A stretch of 32,813 nucleotides of DNA from positions 1 through 32,813 of the forward strand of contig HF993277.1 of the NCBI GenBank assembly GCA_000436795.1, read 5' to 3'. The notes under the pieces were generated by a model. That model had not been told where the DNA came from, ran no database searches, and was given only the letters and a program-made list of their open reading frames with translations. Position numbers and translations under genes: made by a program. This document shows, piece by piece, positions 17,085 through 25,560 of the stretch. How positions within the stretch are numbered: the first letter of the stretch is position 1; each line of letters opens with the position of its first letter. The DNA is from Bacteroides sp. CAG:1076. Lineage in GTDB: Bacteria > Bacteroidota > Bacteroidia > Bacteroidales > Bacteroidaceae.

Positions 17085-17942
17085 TTATTCGCTTAAAGCC
17101 TTTGCTACTGTTGTCATTTCTTTCTGCCATTTATAACTCAACGGGTTGATGGATACAATTTTGGCTCCGGTTTCCCTGGCTATAATTTCGGCATTGCGTG
17201 TGTCGAATTCCTTCTGAACAAAAATAACTTGTACATGTTTTTCTTTACAGCGGCGGATTAAAGCCTGTAAATGAGCGGGTGAAGGTTCCTTTCCTCCTTC
17301 TTCGATACAGATTTGTTCCAGTCCATAATCGCGTGCAAAGTAGGATAGTGCCGGATGATAAATAAGAAAGGCACACGATGTATTTTGCAGGAGGGTATGG
17401 ATTTCGTTGTCAGTACGTGTTATCTCTTGCTTTAACTTTGCCAGATTTTCTTTGTAATATGCTGTGTGGTCCGCATCCAGTGTACACAATGCATGGAAAA
17501 TATTGTCAGCTATGATATAAGCATTTTGGGTAGAACTCCATATATGAGGCTCTACACCGCCGGGATGCGAATGGTTGCCATGATGAATGTCATCTTCTCG
17601 TATCAGGTTTACGCCTTCCGATAGATTGAAGAATTTAACATTCGGTGCATTACTTTGGAGCTTCTCAGCCCATACTTGTTCAAAACCAATGTAACCGATG
17701 CGCAGGAATGCCACGCTTTGACTCAAAGTAACAAGTTGTTGTGGAGTCGGATCGTATGTTTCTGGATTACTTCCTTCCGGTACCATGCTGGTTACTTGAA
17801 ATTTGTCTCCGGCAATTGCTTCTGTGAAATAACGGAGTGGTTCAATACTTACCGTCAGGGTAGCTTGTTGCGTTTGTTGCTGTCGGCTGCTGCATCCCAT
17901 TAATACAAGCAGATTTAGAAAGAGTATGATATATTTTTTCAT
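17085..17942 (-). CDS. znuA: Metal ABC transporter substrate-binding lipoprotein, ZnuA/TroA-like
   Basis: A 285-residue cluster A-I solute-binding protein. The start at 17942 gives a short signal ending in the lipobox LMGC with Cys17, so it is a lipoprotein. A frame from 17969 adds nine residues and overlaps the promoter box. A His-rich loop (HHGNHSHPGGVEPHIW) precedes the conserved EPHIW histidine, and YHPALSYFARDYG supplies a further ligand. The first ligand motif is usually PHxYxP, but here it reads NPETYDPTP, with Glu in the His position. The His-rich loop favours zinc over manganese. It is co-transcribed with the ATPase gene. The terminal helix (KIVSINPLSYKWQKEM) is normal for the family. 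Confidence 0.88.
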   Translation of the reverse strand: MKKYIILFLNLLVLMGCSSRQQQTQQATLTVSIEPLRYFTEAIAGDKFQVTSMVPEGSNPETYDPTPQQLVTLSQSVAFLRIGYIGFEQVWAEKLQSNAPNVKFFNLSEGVNLIREDDIHHGNHSHPGGVEPHIWSSTQNAYIIADNIFHALCTLDADHTAYYKENLAKLKQEITRTDNEIHTLLQNTSCAFLIYHPALSYFARDYGLEQICIEEGGKEPSPAHLQALIRRCKEKHVQVIFVQKEFDTRNAEIIARETGAKIVSINPLSYKWQKEMTTVAKALSE

Positions 17943-17966
17943 AAAATTACCACTAATTGTGTTTGG

Positions 17967-17974
17967 CAAAGATA
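17967..17974 (-). promoter_or_regulatory. Candidate -7 box for the metal transporter genes
   Basis: On the minus strand this reads TATCTTTG, an exact match, between the stop of the sensor gene and the binding-protein ATG at 17942. It suggests that the metal genes are transcribed separately from the PUL regulator although both face the same way. Confidence 0.5.
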
Positions 17975-17984
17975 CGAAAAAATC

Positions 17985-20900
17985 TTATTTGCCCGATGGG
18001 GTGTTAAGGTTGTCGGGTGACTCTTTGTATTGAGTTGGAGTAATACCTGTGTATTTTTTAAAAGCTGTACTGAAATATCGGCTTGTTGAGAAACCGGTAC
18101 GTTCGGCTATCTCAGTCATATTCAACTCTGTTTGCCGAAGCAATTCCATTGCTTTTTCTATACGAAGCTTGTTTACATATTCGCTGGCTCCCATACCAGT
18201 CAGAGCTTTTAAACGGTTATATAATGACGCGCGGCTGATGCCTAATTCCTGACTGATAAATTCTACATTTAACTCATCGTTTTCCATATTCTCAACGATG
18301 ACTTTATTTAGTTTGAATAGGAATGCATCGTCAACCGAAGTTATGGGCTTTTCTGTCTCGGCAGTTATAGAATTGTGTGTGTATTTTAACCTTATTTGTT
18401 CACGTAAATAAAGCCGGTTTCGTACGTTTTCCAAAAGAGAATTGATCTCAAATGGTTTTTCCATATAGGCATCAGCTCCGGTTTTGTATCCATCCAAATG
18501 GCTTTGTTCGTCAGTACGTGCTGTAAGCAGGATAACCTGAATATGGTTAATATTCAGATTTTCCTTGATTCTACGACATAGTTCGTATCCATTCATTTCT
18601 GGCATCATAATATCGCTGATAACAATATCAGGAATTTCTTTAAGAGCTATTTGAAGAGCCTCTTTCCCGTTTGAGGCAATGTATAAGTTCTTAAAATTGT
18701 CTTTCAGAGCTTCTGTTACCATTTGCCGGATACTTTCATTGTCATCGACAAATAGGCATGAATAGTCTTTGGTATTTATTGAGTTGGCTATCGGCGTATA
18801 TTTCTCTTCTTCTGGAGCTGCTTCTGTGAGAACATTCAGATATTCACGTGGAGGGCAAATTTCGGATGATTGGGCATGGACAGGTAATTCATACCAGAAA
18901 CATGCTCCCTTGTCGGGATTGTTGTATACACCTATTTTTCCTTTATGCATTTCTACCAGAATTTTAGAATAGGAAAGTCCAATTCCACTTCCGTTCCTTT
19001 CGTTCACACCTTGATAAAAGCGTGTAAAGAGTTTCTCGGTATCTACTCCTTGCAAACCGGGTCCTTGATCAATGACGGAGATTCGTACCGATTGTTTGTC
19101 TTCGGTCAATTCTGTACGTAGCGTGATGCTGCTATCTGTAGAGCTATGTTTAAATGCGTTTACTATCAAATTCGTAAGAATGATAATATGGCGTTCCTGG
19201 TCGAATTCTACTTCTCCTATTTCGGGCGACAGGTCATAGAGTATAGTGATATGCTTATCTTCTTCCTCGTATTTGAAATCAGTTGCAATTTCCTTTATCC
19301 ATTCATTCAGTGGATAAGATTGTATATTAAGTTTACTTTGCTCTATTTCCATTTTTCTCAGGTTCAATACCATATTCAGTAGTTCCTTCATTCGTTTGGA
19401 CTGTTTCAGAATACTTCTGAGGGTAGGATATATAGGATTATCCTGAGGTATTGTTTTTACCAGTTGGTTCAGTGGTGTATAAATCAGTGTTAGAGGTGTA
19501 CGCAATTCATGATTGATATTTATCAGAAAGCGTACCTTTTCTTCATAGATTTTCTGCTTATGCTCTTGTAAATCAGCTTTCATCCGTTCTTCTTTGCGAT
19601 TTAACAAATAGAGAATGAACGCAATAAGCAATGCTGCGGCCAAGAGTATCCATAATAAATTGAACCACCATGTCTGATACCATACGGGCGGAATATGGAG
19701 AGTGATGACTTGCTGTGGAGTAGTCCATGAGCCATCTTTAGTGCTACAGGAAACCGAAATATGATAAGTTCCGGGAGTAAGTGAGCGAAGTGTCAGTTCA
19801 GGAAGTTTGCTGTCTGTGGTTGATTCTTCCTTACCGTCAATATACCATCGGTATACCTTTTTCCTGAAAATATTACTTTCGTAAGCCATCACCTTTATAA
19901 TGACCGTTTTGTTGTCGAAAGACAAATCGAGAGAATTCTCATCTTGGTCGATATCGGACAGATAACTTTTATTGTTACTGATAATGTCTGTTAGTTTGAG
20001 TTTTGGAGAAGTAGGGATGGTGATGCTACTTTTATTACCATCAATATACAACATGCCGTTAATACCTCCCAAGTAGATATCACCTTGTGGAGAAGCCCAT
20101 ACTGCCTTTTTTAAAAATTCATTATCTTCGGCACCGTCAGATTCGTCTAAGGAAATAAGTTTATTTTCATTGTCAAGCCATACAAAAAGTTCTTCATTGG
20201 TTCCTATCCATACTCGCTGGTGCTGATCGGAAATAAGAGCGGTGATTTTTTTTAGTTGAGGAACATCTATCTGTGTTTCCAATTGTGTAGAAGAATCATA
20301 TCGGAGAATTTTATCACTAAATCCAATCCAGAAAATACCTTTTGCATTTTTTGTGACACATTCTATATAGTTTTCTTGGGTCGAGGTATAAATAGTTTCT
20401 ATTTTGTTGTTGCGATGGTCTATGGTATAGATGTGCTTTAAATCATATAAATAAGTTTTTAAACTATCATATCCGATAGGTAGAGTTTGTCCTTCAATTG
20501 AAATTTGGCTGTCACTCAATTGTTGTAGTCTTCCGCTTTTCAAATAATATCTATATATTTCAGACGAAAGCAATAACACTGATTCTGTTTCATCTTGATA
20601 TAGATTGATTCCTTTTCTACCATATAATGCTATCTGATTGATAACGGCACTACCTTCGTTGATAGGACGTATTTTCCCTGTTTGCTTATTAAAGAAAAAT
20701 ACCCCTTTTGAAAATAGAGAAATAAGCAATTCTTGTTGGGAATATCTGCAGAGAGATACAACTTTTTCTCCATAAGTAGCTGGATAGTGTATAAACTGCT
20801 TAGTATGTGGATTAAAACGATTTACGCCACCTCCGTCTGTTCCTATCCATATGTCCTCAGACCCTGTTTCTTGGAAAAAACTAAGTATAGCTTTTTCACT

Positions 20901-21983
20901 AAGTCCATTGGTATATCCTAATGGAACATCTGAGTATGAATGTACAATGGAGTGACGAATGTTAATAAGTCCTCCTTTAACACTTCCTGCCCATGTATTT
21001 TCTTGTCCGTCGCGTTGGAACAGACTTTGTATGGAATTTATGGGTAATGAGTTTTTATCGCCTGATAAATGTTTTAAAATTTTTACATTCCCTGTTTGAG
21101 GATTAATAATATTGATCCCTCCGCCATCGGTTCCAGCCCATATCTTTCCCTCATGTTCACTTAGGCATAAAACGACATTATGGCTTAGTTTTTGATTTTC
21201 GGTATTATAAATTGCCTGAATGTTACCTTGCCGGTCGAAACAAGTTATACCTCGGTTGTAGGCTGTAATCCATATATATCCTTTGCGATCTATTAGAACT
21301 TGGGTAATTTCTTTTTCATTGGGTAAAGGAGATTCTTTTCTCTTTCCACTTTGTATATCAAGCAGGATTATACCTTTCCACTGGCTGATACAGAGTAGAG
21401 TATGATTGTCCCATGGTATTATTTCACGTATAGGGACCGAGTCAGTCCCCTTGAGATGCGTTACTGTTTTTATCTGCTTTTTACGATCATCCAACTTGAG
21501 ATGCGTTAATGTTTTTATCTGCTTTTTACGATAATCGTATTGGTAAAGATTAGCGTAATCAGCCAGTAAAACTTGTTCAGGCAATTTACAAAATGCCGTA
21601 GCTTTGATGATGTTTCCATTTTCGTCCAATACTGGAGTGAAATGATCTGTGTTTCGCTGGTAGTTTACAGTTCCGTTATTTGTTAGGATCCAAAGATTAT
21701 GTAAACTATCTTCTTCTATTTGATAAATTTCATTGCCTGGTAAAGAAAAAGGGTTTCCTTCTTCATGAAAATAACTCTTTAGTTCGTAACCATTAAATTT
21801 GCCAAGCCCTTGTTTGCTACTGATCCATACAAAACCATTTTCTTCTGCATAGATATGTTGTATATAGGGTGGAAACCCATCCGATATGGACAATTGCTTA
21901 TATAAGTACTCATCTGCTTGTATATTTGTTGGTATTAGCAGGAGAAGTATAAAATAAAGAAATTGTATAGTATGGACTTTCAT
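17985..21983 (-). CDS. Hybrid two-component system sensor/AraC regulator of the PUL
   Basis: A 1332-residue one-protein signalling system. A signal peptide (1-23) precedes two seven-bladed propeller regions made of regulator repeats (pattern GxIWAGTDGGGINxxNP) and a Y_Y_Y domain (about 690-765). A membrane helix lies at about 772-794, then a histidine kinase with His825 in NHELRTPL and ATPase motifs near 945-1010, a receiver domain with phosphoacceptor Asp1124 in VISDIMMPE, and a C-terminal AraC helix-turn-helix (about 1230-1325). Such proteins bind an oligosaccharide in the periplasm and activate the neighbouring susC-type operon, here divergent. All key residues are present. An in-frame 45-bp tandem duplication lies in the first propeller. 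The start is supported by the signal peptide. Confidence 0.95.
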   Translation of the reverse strand: MKVHTIQFLYFILLLLIPTNIQADEYLYKQLSISDGFPPYIQHIYAEENGFVWISSKQGLGKFNGYELKSYFHEEGNPFSLPGNEIYQIEEDSLHNLWILTNNGTVNYQRNTDHFTPVLDENGNIIKATAFCKLPEQVLLADYANLYQYDYRKKQIKTLTHLKLDDRKKQIKTVTHLKGTDSVPIREIIPWDNHTLLCISQWKGIILLDIQSGKRKESPLPNEKEITQVLIDRKGYIWITAYNRGITCFDRQGNIQAIYNTENQKLSHNVVLCLSEHEGKIWAGTDGGGINIINPQTGNVKILKHLSGDKNSLPINSIQSLFQRDGQENTWAGSVKGGLINIRHSIVHSYSDVPLGYTNGLSEKAILSFFQETGSEDIWIGTDGGGVNRFNPHTKQFIHYPATYGEKVVSLCRYSQQELLISLFSKGVFFFNKQTGKIRPINEGSAVINQIALYGRKGINLYQDETESVLLLSSEIYRYYLKSGRLQQLSDSQISIEGQTLPIGYDSLKTYLYDLKHIYTIDHRNNKIETIYTSTQENYIECVTKNAKGIFWIGFSDKILRYDSSTQLETQIDVPQLKKITALISDQHQRVWIGTNEELFVWLDNENKLISLDESDGAEDNEFLKKAVWASPQGDIYLGGINGMLYIDGNKSSITIPTSPKLKLTDIISNNKSYLSDIDQDENSLDLSFDNKTVIIKVMAYESNIFRKKVYRWYIDGKEESTTDSKLPELTLRSLTPGTYHISVSCSTKDGSWTTPQQVITLHIPPVWYQTWWFNLLWILLAAALLIAFILYLLNRKEERMKADLQEHKQKIYEEKVRFLININHELRTPLTLIYTPLNQLVKTIPQDNPIYPTLRSILKQSKRMKELLNMVLNLRKMEIEQSKLNIQSYPLNEWIKEIATDFKYEEEDKHITILYDLSPEIGEVEFDQERHIIILTNLIVNAFKHSSTDSSITLRTELTEDKQSVRISVIDQGPGLQGVDTEKLFTRFYQGVNERNGSGIGLSYSKILVEMHKGKIGVYNNPDKGACFWYELPVHAQSSEICPPREYLNVLTEAAPEEEKYTPIANSINTKDYSCLFVDDNESIRQMVTEALKDNFKNLYIASNGKEALQIALKEIPDIVISDIMMPEMNGYELCRRIKENLNINHIQVILLTARTDEQSHLDGYKTGADAYMEKPFEINSLLENVRNRLYLREQIRLKYTHNSITAETEKPITSVDDAFLFKLNKVIVENMENDELNVEFISQELGISRASLYNRLKALTGMGASEYVNKLRIEKAMELLRQTELNMTEIAERTGFSTSRYFSTAFKKYTGITPTQYKESPDNLNTPSGK
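21450..21539. repeat. 45-bp in-frame tandem duplication inside the sensor gene
   Basis: Two adjacent 45-bp copies (21450-21494 and 21495-21539) differ at about four positions. In the protein they give two successive 15-residue units, RKKQIKTLTHLKLDD and RKKQIKTVTHLKGTD, in the first propeller. The frame is preserved. Confidence 0.9.
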
Positions 21984-22005
21984 AGCGTTTGTAAAACTTT
22001 GAGGA

Positions 22006-22013
22006 CAAAAATA
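22006..22013 (-). promoter_or_regulatory. Candidate -7 box for the hybrid sensor gene
   Basis: On the minus strand this reads TATTTTTG, fitting TAnnTTTG, 22 bp upstream of the sensor ATG. No convincing -33 element was found. Confidence 0.4.
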
Positions 22014-22191
22014 CTAAATTTGGTTGAAATAGATAATAGCTTGTATAATTTTCTAAAAATGGGATTTCCTCGGTTTGGGTCTTGGTGCATTGGACTGTCT
22101 TCTTTAATGATTGGTGACTCCTCTTCCATTTTTGTCTAAATGTTGTTCGATTTTGATTAATTAGCTTATTCTCTTATACAGAAGTATGCTT

Positions 22192-22257
22192 TTATTGATT
22201 TTTAGAAATAAATTATTGATTTTGGAACATTGAAGAAAACTGAATATCTCATCTTTG
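22192..22257 (+). promoter_or_regulatory. Candidate susC operator: phased direct repeat plus promoter
   Basis: The 11-mer TTATTGATTTT occurs at 22192-22202 and again at 22213-22223, exactly 21 bp apart, or two helical turns. The second copy overlaps a TTTG (22221-22224) that can serve as the -33 box. A weak -7, TATCTCAT, follows at 20 bp (22245-22252), with CATCTTTG close behind (22250-22257). Direct repeats overlapping a weak -33 fit activation by the AraC domain of the divergent sensor. The operator role is inferred. Confidence 0.5.
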
Positions 22258-22316
22258 CTATACAAAATTTGAGTTTATTAAACCGCGGTATTAAAACGTT
22301 TATTAACTTTAAAACT

Positions 22317-25300
22317 ATGAAACAAATACAATTTAAGGTGCATTCGGTTTGTATCTTCTTAATGCTCTTGTTAATAGTTCCATTTGGAGCTTTTGCTCAA
22401 CAAGGAATGATTACAGGACAAGTTGTTGATGAAAAAGGTGAAAGCATAATTGGTGCTACTGTCCAAGTAAAGGGTACTTCGGATGGTACAATTACTGATT
22501 TCGATGGTAACTTTTCTTTAAAAGGTAAGGTTGGTAATACACTCGTAGTTTCTTATGTGGGTTATTCAACTCAAGATGTGAAAATTTCTAAAATGACAGG
22601 AAACCGTATTGTGTTGAAAGAAGATACGGAAGTTCTTGATGAAGTTGTAGTAGTAGGTTATGGTACTGCGCGTAAAGGTGATTTAACTGGTGCATTAACT
22701 ACCATGAAACCGGATGCTAATGATGCTGCAAAAGCTACTTCACTTGATAATCTCTTGTCAGGAAAAGTTGCTGGATTGGTAGTTAGTGCTTCTTCTGCTA
22801 TGGCAGGTTCTGCATCTTCTATCACAATTCGTGGTGCCAGCTCTTTACGTGGTGATAATCAGCCATTGTATGTTATTGATAACGTGCCGCAAGCTTCTGC
22901 AGGTGAATTTGCTTCTTCTGGTATCAGTGGTGACTTTCAAATTAATCAGGATCCTCTTGCTTCATTAAATCCGTCTGATATTGAGGATATTACAATTTTG
23001 AAGGATGCTTCTTCTACTGCTATTTACGGTTCTCGTGGTGCAAACGGTGTCATCTTGATTACGACTAAGAAAGGTAAACAAGGTAAAGCAAAGGTAAATG
23101 TTTCTGCTAACTTTACAATAGCTGAACCATCAAAACTGATGGAGATGACTAATCTTTACGAACATGCAGCTTACATCAATTCACGTATTTCGAATGGTCA
23201 ATATCCTTTCTATATTGTTGGTGACGAAGTGAGATATGTATACAATGATGCTTTGGCAAATTATGATCCCAATAATCCGGAAACTTATCATATAATTAGT
23301 TATCGTAATTGGCAGAAGGAGATTTATACATCTGCTTTTTCTCAGAATTATTCATTGTCTGTAAGTGGCGGTAGTGATAAAACAACCTATTATATTTCTG
23401 CAAACTTCAAAGATATCAACGGTACTGTAAAGCAGACCGGTTTAAAACAAGGTGACTTGCGTGCTAATATCGGTATGGACTTGTCGAAAACTGTACACTT
23501 GAACATGACATTGAGTGGTTCTCTTCGTCAAAATAACATGATGGCTGGCGGTAGTACATTGGGTGGTTCTACAACAGCTATTTCTCGTACTGCTCTTGAT
23601 TATGCTCCGTTTGAAATGCCGGAAGATGACCCTTCTTTTAGTTCTGAAAATAAGACAACTATATTCAGTTGGTTGAATGACTATGTGGATGTTGCTAATG
23701 ATAAAACATTCAATGCTTCTATGGACTTGTCCTGGAATATTGTGAAAGGTTTGCGTTATAACTTGCGTGTGGGTGGTAACTTGAACATGAATGACCGTAA
23801 ACGTTGGTATGGATTACAATTGTATCAAGGTATGAATAATAATGGTTACCTGGCACTGACAAATTTGAACAAAAGTAACGTTACTATTGAAAATGTATTG
23901 AACTATAATACCAAACTGGGCTCAATTGCAACTTTGGATGCTACTGTGGGTGTAACTTATGATGATTATAATTTCTTGAATGAAAATACGAATGGTACTC
24001 AGTTTACAATGTTCGATTTGAGAGAAAACGGACTTCATATGGCTGGTAATGTACAGCACTTAGCTCCGACTCAAAAAGACTATCAGTTACTTTCTTATTT
24101 GGGACGTCTAAACTTGACTTTCCTCGACAAGTATTTGATTACAGCTTCCTTACGTGCCGATGGTTCTAGTAAGTTTGGTAAAGGAAACCGTTGGGGGTAT
24201 TTCCCTTCAGCTTCTGTTGCATGGCGTATGGAACAGGAAGAATTCCTGAAAGATGTTGATTGGTTGAATCAGTTGAAGGTTCGTTTAAGTTATGGTGTAA
24301 CAGGTAACCAGAGTATCGATCCTTATTCTACATTCTCCATGTATGGCTCAAATGGTAATTATCATTATGGAAATGGAAATGGTGAACAAGAATCTGTATT
24401 ACAGATTACAAATTTACCAAATGATGGTTTAACTTGGGAGAAAACATCTTCATGGAATGCTGGTTTCGATTTTAGTCTGTTGCGCTCACGTTTGAGTGGT
24501 ACACTTGATTTCTATGTAAAACGGACAAATGATTTGCTTATATCACGCTCTTTACCGGGCTCTGCAGGATTTAGTTCTACCTATTATAATCAAGGATCAT
24601 TGGACAACAAAGGTATAGAATTCTCTTTGACTGCTCAGGTTATTGATACAAAAGATTGGAAATGGAGTATTACAGGTAATATTGGAAAAAATAAGAGTAA
24701 GATTGTAAATCTTGGTTTGCTGCCTACTGATTTTGGGTGTTTAGGTGAACGTATCGGTTATTATGGAAATTCACTGGGTGATCACTTTGGCGTAGGACAT
24801 GTATTCTTGCAAGGTGAAGCTCCGGGATTGTTTCTGGGGTATGTTACACAGGGAATCGTACAGCCCGAAGATATTACAGATCAAGGTGTGAAATTTATAA
24901 AAGAAGATGGCTCCATTGGCTACTATAAAGATGTAAATGGAAGCATTCCTGCTGCAGGAGATATTAAATTTGTAGATAGAGATGGCAATGGAACTGTAAA
25001 TACTTCTGATCGAGATATTATCGGTGACCCGAATCCTGGATTTACATATGGTTTCCAGACTTCTTTGTCTTGGAAGGGATTGACCTTAAGTGCTGCCTTT
25101 AATGGTGTGCAAGACCGTGATGTCATCAATGTAAATAACCGTTATATCAATACTCCGGGACAGAAGGCTGGTACAGTATCGAAGAAAGCTTTCGAAGGTA
25201 TGTGGACACCTGAAAATCACTCAAATTTGTATCCTTCTTCTAACTTTATTGTTCAGAACATGGTAATGGATCGTTACGTAGAAGACGCAAGCTACTTGAG

Positions 25301-25532
25301 ATGTTCAGATATTACATTGAATTATGCACTTCCTTCAGCATGGATGAAGAAAATCGGTTTCCAGAATACATCGATTTTTGCTTCTGTAAAGAATGCATTT
25401 ATCATTACAGATTATAGTGGATATGATCCTGAAGTTAACAGTTTTGCTTTCGATGGATTGCGTCCGGGTGTAGACATGAGCTCTTATCCTACTCCTCGTC
25501 AGTTTGTATTTGGACTGAATGTAACATTCTAA
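22317..25532 (+). CDS. SusC/RagA family TonB-linked outer-membrane transporter
   Basis: Outer-membrane channel that, with its SusD partner, imports oligosaccharides using TonB energy. Taking the ATG at 22317 gives 1071 residues: signal peptide MKQIQFKVHSV...GAFAQ, a CarboxypepD_reg-like domain (about 30-105, GQVVDEKGESIIGATVQVKG), the conserved linker LDEVVVVGYGTARKGDLTGA, a plug domain (SIRGASS-like region, IEDITILKDASSTAIYGSRG), and the barrel ending in aromatic FGLNVTF. An in-frame ATG at 22230 adds 29 residues and lies at or before the likely transcription start, so it is rejected. susD begins 28 bp downstream. Length and motifs are fully typical. The substrate is inferred only from the downstream enzymes. 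Confidence 0.95.
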   Translation: MKQIQFKVHSVCIFLMLLLIVPFGAFAQQGMITGQVVDEKGESIIGATVQVKGTSDGTITDFDGNFSLKGKVGNTLVVSYVGYSTQDVKISKMTGNRIVLKEDTEVLDEVVVVGYGTARKGDLTGALTTMKPDANDAAKATSLDNLLSGKVAGLVVSASSAMAGSASSITIRGASSLRGDNQPLYVIDNVPQASAGEFASSGISGDFQINQDPLASLNPSDIEDITILKDASSTAIYGSRGANGVILITTKKGKQGKAKVNVSANFTIAEPSKLMEMTNLYEHAAYINSRISNGQYPFYIVGDEVRYVYNDALANYDPNNPETYHIISYRNWQKEIYTSAFSQNYSLSVSGGSDKTTYYISANFKDINGTVKQTGLKQGDLRANIGMDLSKTVHLNMTLSGSLRQNNMMAGGSTLGGSTTAISRTALDYAPFEMPEDDPSFSSENKTTIFSWLNDYVDVANDKTFNASMDLSWNIVKGLRYNLRVGGNLNMNDRKRWYGLQLYQGMNNNGYLALTNLNKSNVTIENVLNYNTKLGSIATLDATVGVTYDDYNFLNENTNGTQFTMFDLRENGLHMAGNVQHLAPTQKDYQLLSYLGRLNLTFLDKYLITASLRADGSSKFGKGNRWGYFPSASVAWRMEQEEFLKDVDWLNQLKVRLSYGVTGNQSIDPYSTFSMYGSNGNYHYGNGNGEQESVLQITNLPNDGLTWEKTSSWNAGFDFSLLRSRLSGTLDFYVKRTNDLLISRSLPGSAGFSSTYYNQGSLDNKGIEFSLTAQVIDTKDWKWSITGNIGKNKSKIVNLGLLPTDFGCLGERIGYYGNSLGDHFGVGHVFLQGEAPGLFLGYVTQGIVQPEDITDQGVKFIKEDGSIGYYKDVNGSIPAAGDIKFVDRDGNGTVNTSDRDIIGDPNPGFTYGFQTSLSWKGLTLSAAFNGVQDRDVINVNNRYINTPGQKAGTVSKKAFEGMWTPENHSNLYPSSNFIVQNMVMDRYVEDASYLRCSDITLNYALPSAWMKKIGFQNTSIFASVKNAFIITDYSGYDPEVNSFAFDGLRPGVDMSSYPTPRQFVFGLNVTF

Positions 25533-25560
25533 TAAATTGGATTTAAATAAAGATTATATT

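Noticed and set aside
22230..22316. N-terminal extension of SusC to the ATG at 22230
   Set aside because: The extra 29 residues precede a standard signal peptide and lie in the promoter and leader region.
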